The notes below the pieces were generated by a model. It was not told the origin of the DNA. It worked only from the letters and a program-made list of their open reading frames with translations, and searched no databases. The translations under genes were made by a program, and so were the position numbers. A stretch of DNA of 64,000 bases from Nemertoderma westbladi (lineage: Eukaryota; Xenacoelomorpha; Nemertodermatida; Nemertodermatidae). Position 1 is the stretch's first letter, and each line of letters opens with the position of its first letter. The stretch is taken from positions 32,540 through 96,539 of the forward strand of contig JAUCBJ010002835.1 in assembly GCA_032718475.1 (NCBI GenBank), in the 5' to 3' direction. This document shows, piece after piece, positions 11,901 through 24,125 of the stretch.

Positions 11901-14900
11901 ATCGGCCTGCCAGTATGTTCCTTAAACAGACCACTGACCACTACTACTATAATCGGCCTGCCAGTACGTTTCTTAAACAGACCACTGACCACTAACTACT
12001 ATAATCGGCCTGCCAGTACGTTCCTTAAACAGACCACCACTACTATAATCGGCCTGCTAGTATGTTCCTTAAACAGACCCCTGACCACTACTACTATAAT
12101 CGGCCTGCCAGTATGTTCCTTAAACAGACCACTGACCACCACTACTATAATCGGCCTGCTAGTATGTTCCTTAAACAGACCCCTGACCACTACTACTATA
12201 ATCGGCCTGCCAGTATGTTCCTTAAACAGACCACTGACCACCACTACTATAATCGGCCTGCCAGTACGTTCCTTAAACAGACCACTGACCACCACTACTA
12301 TAATCGGCCTGCCAGTACGTTCCTTAAACAGACCCCTGACCACCACTACTATAATCGGCCTGCCAGTATGTTCCTTAAACAGACCACTGACCACTACTAC
12401 TATAATCGGCCTGCCAGTACGTTCCTTAAACAGACCACTGACCACTAACTACTATAATCGGCCTGCCAGTACGTTCCTTAAACAGACCACCACTACTATA
12501 ATCGGCCTGCTAGTATGTTCCTTAAACAGACCCCTGACCACTACTACTATAATCGGCCTGCCAGTACGTTCCTTAAACAGACCACTGACCACTACTACTA
12601 CTATAATCGGCCTGCCAGTATGTTCCTTAAACAGACCCCTGACCACTACTACTATAATCGGCCTGCCAGTATGTTCCTTAAACAGACCACTGACCACCAC
12701 TACTATAATCGGCCTACCAGTACGTTCTTCCTTAAACAGACCACTGACCACCACTACTATAATCGGCCTGCCAGTACGTTCCTTAAACAGACCCCTGACC
12801 ACTACTACTATAATCGGCCTGCCGGTATGTTCCTTAAACAGACCACTGATCACTACTACTATAATCGGCCTGCCAGTACGTTCCTTAAACAGACCCCTGA
12901 CCACTACTACTATAATCGGCCTGCCAGTATGTTCCTTAAACAGACCCCTGACCACTACTACTATAATCGGCCTGCCAGTATGTTCCTTAAACAGACCACT
13001 GACCACTACTACTATAATCGGCCTGCCAGTATGTTCCTTAAACAGACCCCTGACCACTACTACTATAACCGGCCTGCCAGTACGTTCCTTAAACAGACCA
13101 CTGACCACTAACTACTATAATCGGCCTGCCAGTGCGTTCCTTAAACAGACCACCACTACTATAATCGGCCTGCCAGTATGTTCCTTAAACAGACCCCTGA
13201 CCACTACTACTATAATCGGCCTGCCAGTATGTTCCTTAAACAGACCACTGACCACCACTACTATAATCGGCCTGCCAGTACGTTCCTTGAACAGACCCCT
13301 GACCACTACTACTATAATCGGCCTGCCAGTATGTTCCTTAAACAGACCACTGACCACTACTACTATAATCGGCCTGCCAGTATGTTCCTTAAACAGACCA
13401 CTGACCACTACTACTATAATCGGCCTGCCACTATGTTCCTTAAACAGACCACTGACCACTACTACTATAATCGGCCTGCCAGTATGTTCCTTAAACAGAC
13501 CCCTGACCACCACTACTATAATCGGCCTGCCAGTATGTTCCTTAAACAGACCACTGACCACTACTACTATAATCGGCCTGCCAGTACGTTTCTTAAACAG
13601 ACCACTGACCACTAACTACTATAATCGGCCTGCCAGTACGTTCCTTAAACAGACCACCACTACTATAATCGGCCTGCTAGTATGTTCCTTAAACAGACCC
13701 CTGACCACTACTACTATAATCGGCCTGCCAGTATGTTCCTTAAACAGACCACTGACCACCACTACTATAATCGGCCTGCTAGTATGTTCCTTAAACAGAC
13801 CCCTGACCACTACTACTATAATCGGCCTGCCAGTATGTTCCTTAAACAGACCACTGACCACCACTACTATAATCGGCCTGCCAGTACGTTCCTTAAACAG
13901 ACCACTGACCACCACTACTATAATCGGCCTGCCAGTACGTTCCTTAAACAGACCCCTGACCACCACTACTATAATCGGCCTGCCAGTATGTTCCTTAAAC
14001 AGACCACTGACCACTACTACTATAATCGGCCTGCCAGTACGTTCCTTAAACAGACCACTGACCACTAACTACTATAATCGGCCTGCCAGTACGTTCCTTA
14101 AACAGACCACCACTACTATAATCGGCCTGCTAGTATGTTCCTTAAACAGACCCCTGACCACTACTACTATAATCGGCCTGCCAGTACGTTCCTTAAACAG
14201 ACCACTGACCACTACTACTACTATAATCGGCCTGCCAGTATGTTCCTTAAACAGACCACTGACCACTACTACTACTATAATCGGCCTGCCAGTACGTTCC
14301 TTAAACAGACCACTGACCACTAACTACTATAATCGGCCTGCCAGTACGTTCCTTAAACAGACCACCACTACTATAATCGGCCTGCTAGTATGTTCCTTAA
14401 ACAGACCCCTGACCACTACTACTATATTCGGCCTGCCAGTATGTTCCTTAAACAGACCACCACTACTATAATCGGCCTGCTAGTATGTTCCTTAAACAGA
14501 CCCCTGACCACTACTACTATAATCGGCCTGCCAGTATGTTCCTTAAACAGACCACTGACCACCACTACTATAATCGGCCTGCCAGTACGTTCCTTAAACA
14601 GACCACTGACCACCACTACTATAATCGGCCTGCCAGTACGTTCCTTAAACAGACCCCTGACCACCACTACTATAATCGGCCTGCCAGTATGTTCCTTAAA
14701 CAGACCACTGACCACTACTACTATAATCGGCCTGCCAGTACGTTCCTTAAACAGACCACTGACCACTAACTACTATAATCGGCCTGCCAGTACGTTCCTT
14801 AAACAGACCACCACTACTATAATCGGCCTGCTAGTATGTTCCTTAAACAGACCCCTGACCACTACTACTATAATCGGCCTGCCAGTACGTTCCTTAAACA

Positions 14901-16590
14901 GACCACTGACCACTACTACTACTATAATCGGCCTGCCAGTATGTTCCTTAAACAGACCACTGACCACTACTACTAATATAATCGGCCTGCCAGTATGTTC
15001 CTTAAACAGACCACTGACCACTACTACTACTATAATCGGCCTGCCAGTATGTTCCTTAAACAGACCACTGACCACTACTACTACTATAATCGGCCTGCCA
15101 GTAAACTGACCACTACTACTACTATAATCGGCCTGCCAGTATCTTCCTTAAACAGACAACTACTACTATAATCGGCCTGTCAGTACGTTCCTTAAACAGA
15201 CCACTGACAACTACTACTACTATAATCGGCCTGCCAGTATGTTCCTTAAACAGACCACTGACCACTACTACTATAATCGGCCTGCCAGTACGTTCCTTAA
15301 ACAGACCACTGACCACTAACTACTATAATCGGCCTGCCAGTACGTTCCTTAAACAGACCACTAACTACTATAATCGGCCTGCCAGAATGTTCCTTAAACA
15401 GACCACTGACCACTACTACTACTATAATCGGCCTGCCAGTATGTTCCTTAAACAGACCACTGAACACTACTACTACAGTACTATAATCGGCCTGCCAGTA
15501 TGTTCCTTAAACAGACGCCTGACCACTACTACTATAATCGGCCTGTCAGTATGTTCCTTAAACAGACCACTACCCACTACTACTACTATAATCGGCCTGC
15601 CAGTATGTTCCTTAAACAGACCACTGACCACCACTACTATAATCGGCCTGCCAGTATGTTCCTTAAACAGACCATTGACCACCACTACTATAATCGGCCT
15701 GCCAGAATGTTCCTTAAACAGACCACTGACCACTACTACTACTATAATCGGCCTGCCAGTATGTTCCTTAAACAGACCACTGAACACTACTACTACAGTA
15801 CTATAATCGGCCTGCCAGTATGTTCCTTAAACAGACCCCTGACCACTACTAGTATAATCGGCCTGTCAGTATGTTCCTTAAACAGACCACTACCCACTAC
15901 TACTACTATAATCGGCCTGCCAGTATGTTCCTTAAACAGACCACTGACCACTACTACTATAATCGGCCTGCCAGTACGTTCCTTAAACAGACCACTGACC
16001 ACTAACTACTATAATCGGCCTGCCAGTACGTTCCTTAAACAGACCACTAACTACTATAATCGGCCTGCCAGAATGTTCCTTAAACAGACCACTGACCACT
16101 ACTACTACTATAATCGGCCTGTCAGTATGTTCCTTAAACAGACCACTACCCACTACTACTACTATAATCGGCCTGCCAGTATGTTCCTTAAACAGACCAC
16201 TGACCACCACTACTATAATCGGCCTGCCAGTATGTTCCTTAAACAGACCATTGACCACCACTACTATAATCGGCCTGCCAGTACGTTCCTTAAACAGACC
16301 CCTGACCACTACTACTATAATCGGCCTGCCTGTATGTTCCTTAAACAGACCACTGACCACTACTACTACTATAATCGGCCTGTCAGTATGTTCCTTAAAC
16401 AGACCACTGACCACTACTACTACTATAATCGGCCTGCCAGTATGTTCCTTAAACAGACCACTGACCACTACTACTACTATAATCGGCCTGCCAGTATGTT
16501 CCTTAAACAGACCACTGACCACTGCTACTACTATAATCGGCCTGCCAGTATCTTCCTTAAACAGACCACTGACCACTACTACTACTGTCG
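5934..16590. repeat. 10.7-kb satellite array, ~51-bp units with higher-order repeats
   Basis: About 210 head-to-tail units of roughly 51 bp, each with CGGCCTGCCAGTA(T/C)GTTCC, TTAAACAGACC, a (C/A)CTGACCAC segment and a short (ACT)n run before ATAAT. Units vary by ACT copy number (about 51 or 54 bp), by one extra base (about 52 bp) or by loss of eight bases (43 bp). A 1,612-bp higher-order unit is repeated: the rare variant CCAGTGCGTTCC recurs at about 9905, 11517 and 13129. Earlier blocks carry the short-unit marker at about 7426, 8291, 8898 and 9355. Because 51 is a multiple of three, several frames stay open for hundreds of codons on both strands. This looks incidental, so no coding gene is called. 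Units diverge towards the right end (15.1-16.6 kb), as is usual at array edges. Confidence 0.97.
9904..13127. repeat. Two tandem copies of a 1,612-bp higher-order satellite unit
   Basis: Within the satellite, open-frame blocks at 10012, 10387 and 10840 recur with identical translations at 11624, 11999 and 12452, an exact 1,612-bp shift. A third, partial copy follows from about 13128 to 14250, shifted by 1,612 and then 1,620 bp, before the pattern changes. This indicates recent segmental unequal crossover or replication slippage within an older array. Confidence 0.9.
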
Positions 16591-18321
16591 GCGTGCTGCA
16601 TTTCAGCTGCAGTACCGATACCCAGGGCTCCCACCACTGCGTTATTTTAACGCGTCGCGCTATTTCCAAAATTTTGCGTCATTCAACTATTATTGAGCAA
16701 AAACCATGAAAATTGCGTTATTTTAAGATTTTCCATTTAATAGACATGAAATTTATAAACCTTGTAAGTTGTAACTGAAATTAAGCTGTGGCGGTATAAT
16801 AAATTATTGTATAAGTTGCATGTGTACCTGTTCATTCTGAAGGAAACATGCAAAGCGACCTTGGATTTGGACACCCCCCCCCCCCCCCCCCCCCCACCCA
16901 TAATTAGAAAACCAGGATTGATTGAATTTCACATTTAAAAACATTAACATTTCAATAGACTAGGCCCTACAGGTGTCAAGTCGATGCACAATATCCATTA
17001 CTCACTACCCCCCACCCCTCCACCTATACCAATGCATTTGCTGAATAATATAATATTTAGCTTTTATGGGAGCTTAAGTGAAGAGGAGTAACTACAATTT
17101 AATTTAGCGACTCCAAACGTTTGTAATTATTTTTTGTCCCAAAGGCAATACAAAATACTGCACCTTATCGAACAATTTTTCAATCTGTGTTTTATTCAGT
17201 GTAATTTTTTTTATGAATCGGTTCAAATCATTATTATGTATGTATATCCAGTGCCATAAAGCAATGTTGGCTGAAATTGAGCTTCGGCCATTTTATACAC
17301 AATAATGCTCAAAAAGCGCCGTTTTTTGTGTTTTCAGTCAGAATTGTTTAAGAAATAGAAATAGATTCTGAGAAAAATGGGTTTAACGATTAAGGAAAAA
17401 TACAGATAATAGGATCTTTCATGTTTCGACAATAACTTTTAGCAATTTTATTCATATCTTTTTTACTTTGGGAGCCTTTCTGATGAAATGGCCTTAAACA
17501 ATTGAAAAATGCTTGTAGATTTTAAATTTCCATTAAATTCGGCACAGGATATGATCATAAAAAATTTTAACATTTTCTAAATACGGGGCCCGATCCCCCC
17601 CCCCCCCCTCCCATCCACCCCCCTCTCTCTTAAAATACGCTGCGTTATTTTGAACCCTCTGCGTTTTTATTTTGTTGAGCACTGGTGGGAGCCCTGCCGA
17701 TACCCTACCCCTAATGAACATGAAATTTACGAACTTTTCAAAAAAAAAATGTTATCTTTTTTAGTTTGATAGAAGGGCTTTCACCTTCACGGGTGACATT
17801 TATTCTCACCTTGAATAAATTTTCACCACATAACAGCACTTTTCAACAACAGAACTCATGGATGATTTACTGTATTCATTATTCTCTGCTTAAAACAACT
17901 TTTTTCTCAGTTTGTTGATTCGACGTTTTTCATCACTAAATTCCCTAATACTTTTTTATTTTTCACTCAATTTTTATCAAACATATACCAAAATGTTCAG
18001 TAGCTTTAGGGCTACAATAAAGATTATTGGCTTTGTGAAAGATGGCAATTTGGCCATCTAGAACCGATTTTGTAACTGCTAGCTACTCTTTGACTATCTC
18101 AAAGTCAAAATATGCGATCCAAGAAATATATTCCGAATATACTAAAGCCCCATAAATTTTACAAAAATAATAATTTTATGTTGAAATTTTCATAAAAAAT
18201 TGCCTAGATATCTTGGCTGACATACATCTGACCATCACCATACATACTGTAATACCAATATCAGTGGCTGTGGAACAGTACAAGTTCAGTCATCAGTCAG
18301 TCAGTAGGCTAGGCCTACAGG
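16591..18321. other. Intergenic to P-element insertion
   Basis: No gene family is recognised. Contains C22 at 16874-16895, C14 at 17595-17608 and AT-rich unique sequence. The last part (from about 18200) is probably the upstream leader or promoter region of the NRF1-like gene, separated from its coding region by the transposon insertion. Confidence 0.45.
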
Positions 18322-20013
18322 CAAGGCGTTCTTTACTAATCGTAACTAACTCTATTCGTACATTAACTTCTTTAACCTCTGCTGTTAGTCATTATAATGT
18401 GATAGAGCGTCAACGAGTTGGATTATGTCTTCGCATTTTTTTGCGAAGAAACAATTGCAGTGTTTGAGTCATCGACATCTGTTGCTTTAAGTAAAGTTCA
18501 AGAAACTGTAGAATTTCTGAAAATTGTTGTGCGATTTTGGCGAATTGTAAACGTCCGTACTGTTGATGAAGATATTCGCACTCGAGATGAAATACGTGCT
18601 GTTATCCGTTGTGAGTCTGATTCGCGTTTGCCAACTCTGTTAGATGTTGCGGATATGGCTGACTCTATGACGAACCCAGGGAAAGCCAATGAACGAGTTC
18701 GATGTCTTACTATGGACACTGGTAACGCGTTGTCTCACACTTGCCGTGGACTTGTTGAATTAGTTCGCAAACGCCTCTGTACTGCAGAATTTGTCATGAT
18801 TGGTGACCATAATAGCGATGATGTGGATAGTACTTTTGGGATGTTGCGTCAAGGTTCTGGGGGAACATATTTTATAAATTGCCAACAGACTCTTGAGAAA
18901 TATAGCATTTTGGTTACAAAGCTTTTTCTTGAGTTAGGCAATGAAATTGAAGGAACTGTGGCCCATGACTGTGACCATTGTCTATCTGAATTATGTGAGG
19001 ATGAGTTTGATATGATTGACAACTTAGAAAATCTAGAAGACTCTCTCTCTCTCGATCAAAAGCAAGCTATCGTTTATATTGCAGGATATATTACTCCAAA
19101 TTATATAAACGGAACTCATGAAATGCAATACTATCTAAAATACGGATCGTATCTAAACAGATTGAATCGGGGAGGTCTCAAGAAACCTGACGACAATACA
19201 TGTAGGTTTGCGTTTTTCTGCTACATATTGTTCGTCAATTTTAAAACCCATTTTTGCCGCAAATCCATCCTCACTGTCTTTATGTATATATCCTCACTTT
19301 ATGATTTGAACATAATTGTTCAATCTGCTCGAAAACTAGTCAACATATTCATTAATAATGATTGTTTTCTAAAAACTCCTCGTTCTAGTAAGGAAAGTGC
19401 TCAAAAGAAGATCAAATTATCTGATTCATACTAATCAAATTTGTGCCTAATTTTAAACAAAATAAAATACGTTAATTTTTTTGTGCTATTTACTATCTAC
19501 TTATCTTAGCTTTGAATTTTGGCAAACACTCTTTCTTTAGTCATTATATTGCATTATTAAATCATTAGGCTATAACAGTAGCCATTATAGCATATAGTCA
19601 TTCGTTTACATTGGAGCAAGTTGGGGGCAGTGTGAAATAAACGTGACTAGTATATGCAACGCAGTACTCGTCTTCATTACAAGCCTCGTTGCGCTCGTCC
19701 GTTTTTTCTGATATTTTTTCCTTAAACATTCACGGACTGCTGTTATAAATATGCAAAGTCTAGAAACACTGGGTGTCAGGTGGTTAAGGATTAGTAAACT
19801 TATTACTCGTTTCCCATTGTAAGCCTCGTTGTGCTCGGCCCGGTTTTGTCTGAAAATTGTTTTCCTCAACGTTTATTGAATAGATTTAGAATAGATTTAT
19901 AGAATAGATAGTATGAACAGGCGTTCCAAAACATATAATGCAAGTATTATAGTCAGCCTCCAGTCAGCCTCCAGTCCTGCACGGTTGCATGGCCTTTAGT
20001 AAAGAACGCCTTG
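18322..20013. mobile_element. P-element-like DNA transposon
   Basis: Termini are perfect 18-bp inverted repeats: CAAGGCGTTCTTTACTAA at 18322-18339 and its reverse complement at 19996-20013. The element is flanked by an exact 8-bp target duplication, CCTACAGG, at 18314-18321 and 20014-20021. An 8-bp duplication, ends starting with CA and an internal frame resembling the C-terminal half of THAP9/P-type transposases together point to the P superfamily. At 1,692 bp it is too short to encode a full transposase, so it is a non-autonomous or internally deleted copy. It lies 61 bp before the ATG of the NRF1-like gene. Confidence 0.8.
18418..19434 (+). pseudogene. Transposase remnant (P/THAP9-like C-terminal part)
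   Basis: Open frame of about 338 codons inside the P-like element; it opens without an ATG (the first codon is TTG), so the limits are approximate. Features typical of the C-terminal part of these transposases are visible: a DSTFGMLRQGSGG motif about 140 residues in, followed by an acidic segment, then LDQKQAIVYIAGYI, which matches the late 'YIAGY' block of THAP9/P transposases. There is no THAP zinc finger and no obvious N-terminal catalytic half. It is therefore unlikely to make an active enzyme. The superfamily call rests on the target duplication as much as on the protein; a related host-domesticated family cannot be excluded from this sequence alone. Confidence 0.5.
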
Positions 20014-20082
20014 CCTACAGGTAATGTAAAACAAACTGGTAGATCAGTACCGTACAGCGCAGTTAGTACTGTAGTAGGCCTA

Positions 20083-21648
20083 ATGGAATCTTTACCATTA
20101 CCACACGACTCAACAACTGTTGGTGTCATTAACAAGGAAACCATGGAAACAGAGGATGATTTCTTCGAGAAGGACTCCCTCTCAGCCGAATCCCCTGGTC
20201 TCCTAAATGAGGTGAATGACCAAATATCGTGGATAGGCCTAGTTCCCGAACTGTCTGGCACACTAGATTGCTCAGCAACCGCCAGCGACACCGGTACTGG
20301 TTGCACAGCCGCGGCTGCCGCCATCAGTTCCAGTCGGAAGAGGTGGCGAAAAACCACAGAGAAACTCAAGTTCGAGCGGAATCCTAAAATCCGACGTCGC
20401 GCAGCTACAGTCTACCTGCGGCGAATAACAGAACAGATAGCGGGACTAGCTGCGGTGTGCGGCACACAATGCGCTCTGGTTGTAGCGCAACCAAACAGTG
20501 CAGCAATGAGTTCGCTAAACCTCCCAGCAATCAAAGTAATAGGAACGAAACCCCTGGATGATGTCATCCGAGCCAGTGAACTCACCCTATTGGATGAGCT
20601 GGAATCCTCGCTTCATCGATTGGGACAACCCGATGCAGTTATCAACAAATCAGCGGGGTTCATTGATCTCTTCCCCACGGATCTTCCAGTAACCCTTCCT
20701 CCATTACACATCGACGGGATCCCAGTGTCCGTAGACCAGATGACACAGGCCCAACTACGTCGGTTCATCCCTCTGATGCTACAATGTGTAACAAAGAGGG
20801 TCCAACCTGGTTGGAATAAACCCACGTTTAAACCAGACTGGTGGCCAACCTGCCTTCCATGGGGTAATGTTAAGTCGGACTTGCGAACTGCCGCAGAGAA
20901 AATGGGTCGCAGTTACACAGAGGTCCTTCGTCAAGTTGTTATTAACTGCTATGAGTGCCATGGGAAAGCGGCATATTTGCACAGAGAACATGGACAGGCA
21001 GCATCTGTCCGCAGAGACCACGGGAAGTCGCCATATCTTCACAGAGAACAGTCGAGATCCACAACGGATAATACAGATGCGGACCCACTAGTCGACTTGG
21101 ATCACTCCTCATCAGGGCTGGGCCCATTACCGACTCACCATGTGTTTAACCCAAACAGGGATGGCACGTTGTCTCTGGTTAATGCATCCACAGGACAGAT
21201 TGTCCTGACCATCTCTGGGAACGTCCGGGACAGAATTAGTCCGGAACTCATTAATACAGACCTTGGGGTGGCATTGCTGCAGGGTATTCTGGAACCTACC
21301 AGATCAGACGCTGACATTGTCGATCCTGGAAGATCAGCTGCTGACCTTCTAGAACCCAGCAGATCGGCTGTGGAACATCTAGAATCTGGCGGATCGACTA
21401 CAGACCTTCTAGAAACTGGCAGGCTAGCTATGGACCTTCTAGAACCCAGCAGGTCGGCTGTGGAACATCTAGAACATGGCAGATCAGCCACAGATCTTCT
21501 TGATCCTGACAGATTGGCTGCGGATCATTGCAGATCAGCTGCAGATCTTCTAGATCCGAACAGGTCGTCTACAGGTCTTCTGGAACCTGGTAGGTCAGCC
21601 ATGGACCTTCTAGTAGAACCAGACAGAAGCATGTTCCACTTCACATAG
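20083..21648 (+). CDS. NRF1: NRF1-like (P3A2/erect-wing family) transcription factor, intronless
   Basis: 521-residue protein starting at the first ATG (20083). Residues about 85-300 match the NRF1 DNA-binding and dimerisation domain: a basic RKRWRK start, NPKIRRRAATVYLRRI, IDGIPVSVDQMTQAQLRRFIP, then WWP..LPWGNVKSDLRT and a closing NCYECHG. NRF1 proteins bind GC-rich palindromes and drive genes for respiration, translation and the cell cycle. After the domain there are about three copies of a 12-residue HREHG-type repeat (residues about 295-325). The C-terminal ~110 residues are degenerate 11-residue repeats reading RSA(A/V/M)DLLEP or similar (residues about 405-515), which I do not know from other NRF1 proteins. 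NRF1 genes are normally multi-exon, yet this is a single exon. An expressed retrocopy or divergent paralogue is possible. The P-like element sits just upstream and may alter its leader. Confidence 0.8.
   Translation: MESLPLPHDSTTVGVINKETMETEDDFFEKDSLSAESPGLLNEVNDQISWIGLVPELSGTLDCSATASDTGTGCTAAAAAISSSRKRWRKTTEKLKFERNPKIRRRAATVYLRRITEQIAGLAAVCGTQCALVVAQPNSAAMSSLNLPAIKVIGTKPLDDVIRASELTLLDELESSLHRLGQPDAVINKSAGFIDLFPTDLPVTLPPLHIDGIPVSVDQMTQAQLRRFIPLMLQCVTKRVQPGWNKPTFKPDWWPTCLPWGNVKSDLRTAAEKMGRSYTEVLRQVVINCYECHGKAAYLHREHGQAASVRRDHGKSPYLHREQSRSTTDNTDADPLVDLDHSSSGLGPLPTHHVFNPNRDGTLSLVNASTGQIVLTISGNVRDRISPELINTDLGVALLQGILEPTRSDADIVDPGRSAADLLEPSRSAVEHLESGGSTTDLLETGRLAMDLLEPSRSAVEHLEHGRSATDLLDPDRLAADHCRSAADLLDPNRSSTGLLEPGRSAMDLLVEPDRSMFHFT
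21295..21630 (+). repeat. Degenerate 33-bp tandem repeat inside NRF1-like gene
   Basis: About ten imperfect 33-bp units within the coding frame (cores such as GACCTTCTAGAACC and AGATC(A/G)GCT), each encoding about 11 residues with a conserved Arg-Ser start and Asp/His-Leu-Leu core. Unit length is a multiple of three, so copy changes would keep the frame. Confidence 0.75.
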
Positions 21649-23280
21649 GCCAAAATGTAATATTCTTTGTGGCATTTTCTATGTCCAAATATTATACAGT
21701 CGAGGTCCTAATGATTCTGAAAACCAGAAATGTATATTATAACTACCGGTACCTCAAAACTTGAACATAAATTTTTCAGTTAGATCACTTAAAAGGTTTT
21801 TTCATGTCATGGCCACGCGTAACATTTTGCAATATTTATATATTTGCATTTTATCGTATATGAGTTTCATTTTGCCTTCATTGCTTCATTGAATCAGTCA
21901 ATTTAGTATGGGTAAAAAAGGGTTTATGGATTTCGAAGCTGGGTAAACATCATTAAACCGCCCTTTAGCTTTAACACAAATTAGGTATGAAAATATTGGA
22001 TGAAATTCCAAGACAGCTTCAAGCATGAACTTGCCCAAGAAAGACAAATCACATATCTAAGAAATCTTTGGAGTCATGTCGTTTCAGGTAATATTTCAAG
22101 TTCATGTCTACTGTCTCCTCAAATATGTGTCTGTTTTCATGGTGTTTACAACATCCACTAAATCACTATTAGGGTGGAAATAAGTTTAAAATTAAACTTG
22201 TATGACGACCTGCAGTGGAACTCTGGAACAATGAAAAATAATCTTATTTGCGAAATGTTACAAGCCATATCTGCCTTAATTTTCATTATGGCAATGCCTT
22301 AAAGCATTAATCAATACTTAATGCATATCTCAGGAATTCATTTGCAATATTTGGTGTCATATATTTTCTTGATCCAAATCAGCAACAGCGATTTCATTAC
22401 ATTTAATTTCTGAGGACATTTTTCACTTCTTCACAGATAATGAAATCTAGTTTGTCTGTATGTCGGTCTTTCTGACTATCCGACTATCTGTCTGTCAAAT
22501 AGAGAAGGACACACCATCTAGCTAAATGTTTAACTATAGGGAGTTTCCTGGTCGCAGAATTCATTTCGAGTGTCAGTTTTAAAATTTTGATGACTTCCGT
22601 CTGTTTGGCTGTCAGATTGTCGGTTATATTTTGACGGCCAGACTGGCAGGCATACAGACAGAAACACCGAGGCCAAAATTGAAGAATGATATCAGAAATG
22701 AAGTCACCGACCACGAAAACCTATATAGGGAATTTTTTAGACAGATAGAATGCTTTTTATTGATGGGCAGACATACAGGCGGACAAACCGACAGTGGAAC
22801 GGACAGACAGCCATATCTCGAGAAGTAAGACAGATCATGCTGAACGATTTTCAAATTTGGAAACTTGATAAAAATCCACTCTAGGTGAAATAGAAAAAAG
22901 CCCCCCCCCCCCCCCCCTCCCTCTCTCTCTCTCTTAATACGCTACCGGTATAATTAAATTTTACTCTCCAAGGTTTACTCTACAACGGGTGTTAATAATA
23001 TATTATAATATAATAATATTATATATTAAATGGACGCGCTCCCTGGTATGGTTTGGATAAGATGTGATAATTCGTAGAGGAACCATTAGTCTTATATCCA
23101 AGGCTGTTTGTTACATTCCTTTTTTCTTTGCCTGCATGTTTCTTTGTTTAATGCAATATGATGTAGTGCAAGCAGACCCGGAAACAAAGTTACGTATTGA
23201 AAAGTTACATATTTGCGTGCCATATCCAAGATTGACACGCATAACGTTCTGGTACATGTACTATAATTGGATTAGGTTTC
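21649..23280. other. 3' flank and intergenic
   Basis: No gene recognised. It contains a 22.44-22.83 kb region with TGTCTGT/GACAGACA-type words in opposite orientations, probably an old inverted-repeat element, and C17 at 22901-22917 followed by a CT run. Confidence 0.45.
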
Positions 23281-23284
23281 CTCA

Positions 23285-23670
23285 ATAAGATCCAGAAGGA
23301 CTGATTCCATAGTGCAGCCACAGGCTCCACGCTCCACTGTAAAGTCAAACTTTTAAGAAGGTCCTCAACCAGTCTGATTTTCACTGTCAGTGCAAGGAGT
23401 TTGGTCTTCTTGTAATAATAAAATACCATAAAAAGCTCCCACCAATGTATCAGAAAACCTCCATGTCATCAGCAAAAGCAATGTCGAAATCAGTAACATA
23501 ATTTTATGGTGTGATCCATGACTTCACCGACATTGAGGGTACTCCACCCTATTCTTATCCTTACGGATGATCTTCATTATTATTAACTAAAAGGTAATTA
23601 TTATGGTAATTAAGAGAAATTGAGGTGTGTCCCCCTGATAGACACCCTGCAGAACTTTAAATGAGTGTCT
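23285..23670 (-). pseudogene. Degraded non-LTR reverse transcriptase fragment
   Basis: Read on the minus strand, broken frames contain a GVYQGDTP-like segment and, further on, an FADD motif near 23470-23490, the order expected for the RT palm (QGD then Y/FADD). Stops and frameshifts interrupt it. Too short to assign a clade. Confidence 0.4.
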
Positions 23671-23852
23671 CTCAGTGCAAGTTAATATCATCACGTGCAT
23701 GCACGTGACGATAAATATGAATATTATTTATAATCATATAATTTGGAGATGGTTGGTTCTCTTTACTTGTATTTTAATTTAAGTAGTTCTCTCTTTACAC
23801 GCAGAATTCATGGATTAGGACTCTGGATTAGGACTTTTTGAACCTAATTTCG

Positions 23853-24125
23853 CCCATGTGAAGAATACCATGATTTCACTTTTCGGTCGACTTTTTATTG
23901 GAATTTTAAATATGAAGATTTTTCATTTTTTTTTATTTATATTTATTAAGTGTTTTATAGCGCTTATTACTGTCTTATATCCTTTACATATACTAATTCG
24001 TTTATTGTTTTGGTTAGATTCAGCCCTTCTGTAACCTGTGTTTTTGGTGAAAACCTGGTATTCTTCACATGGGGGTAACTGCAAAGTGAAATATAACGGC
24101 AGAATGTCTGTATTCTTCACATGGG
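23853..24125. repeat. MITE-like element, copy 1
   Basis: Begins CCCATGTGAAGAATAC and ends GTATTCTTCACATGGG (16 bp inverted), with a further internal TTCTTCACATGGG at 24061-24073. About 250 bp are nearly identical to a second copy at 24871-25128, in the same orientation. No coding capacity. Confidence 0.75.

Noticed and set aside
5934-16590. CRISPR-like array
   Set aside because: There are no unique spacers; whole units repeat head to tail in a eukaryotic genome.
5867-16709. Dozens of long open reading frames on both strands
   Set aside because: They are products of the ~51-bp tandem repeat; overlapping frames on opposite strands give different repetitive peptides, and no start, stop or domain supports a gene.
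20011-20082. Extension of the NRF1-like frame upstream of the ATG
   Set aside because: It lacks an ATG and crosses the transposon end and its target duplication, so it is not part of the original coding sequence.
22440-22830. Inverted-repeat transposon with TGTCTGT arms
   Set aside because: The opposing words are similar only in simple-sequence content; no clear ends or target duplication could be fixed.
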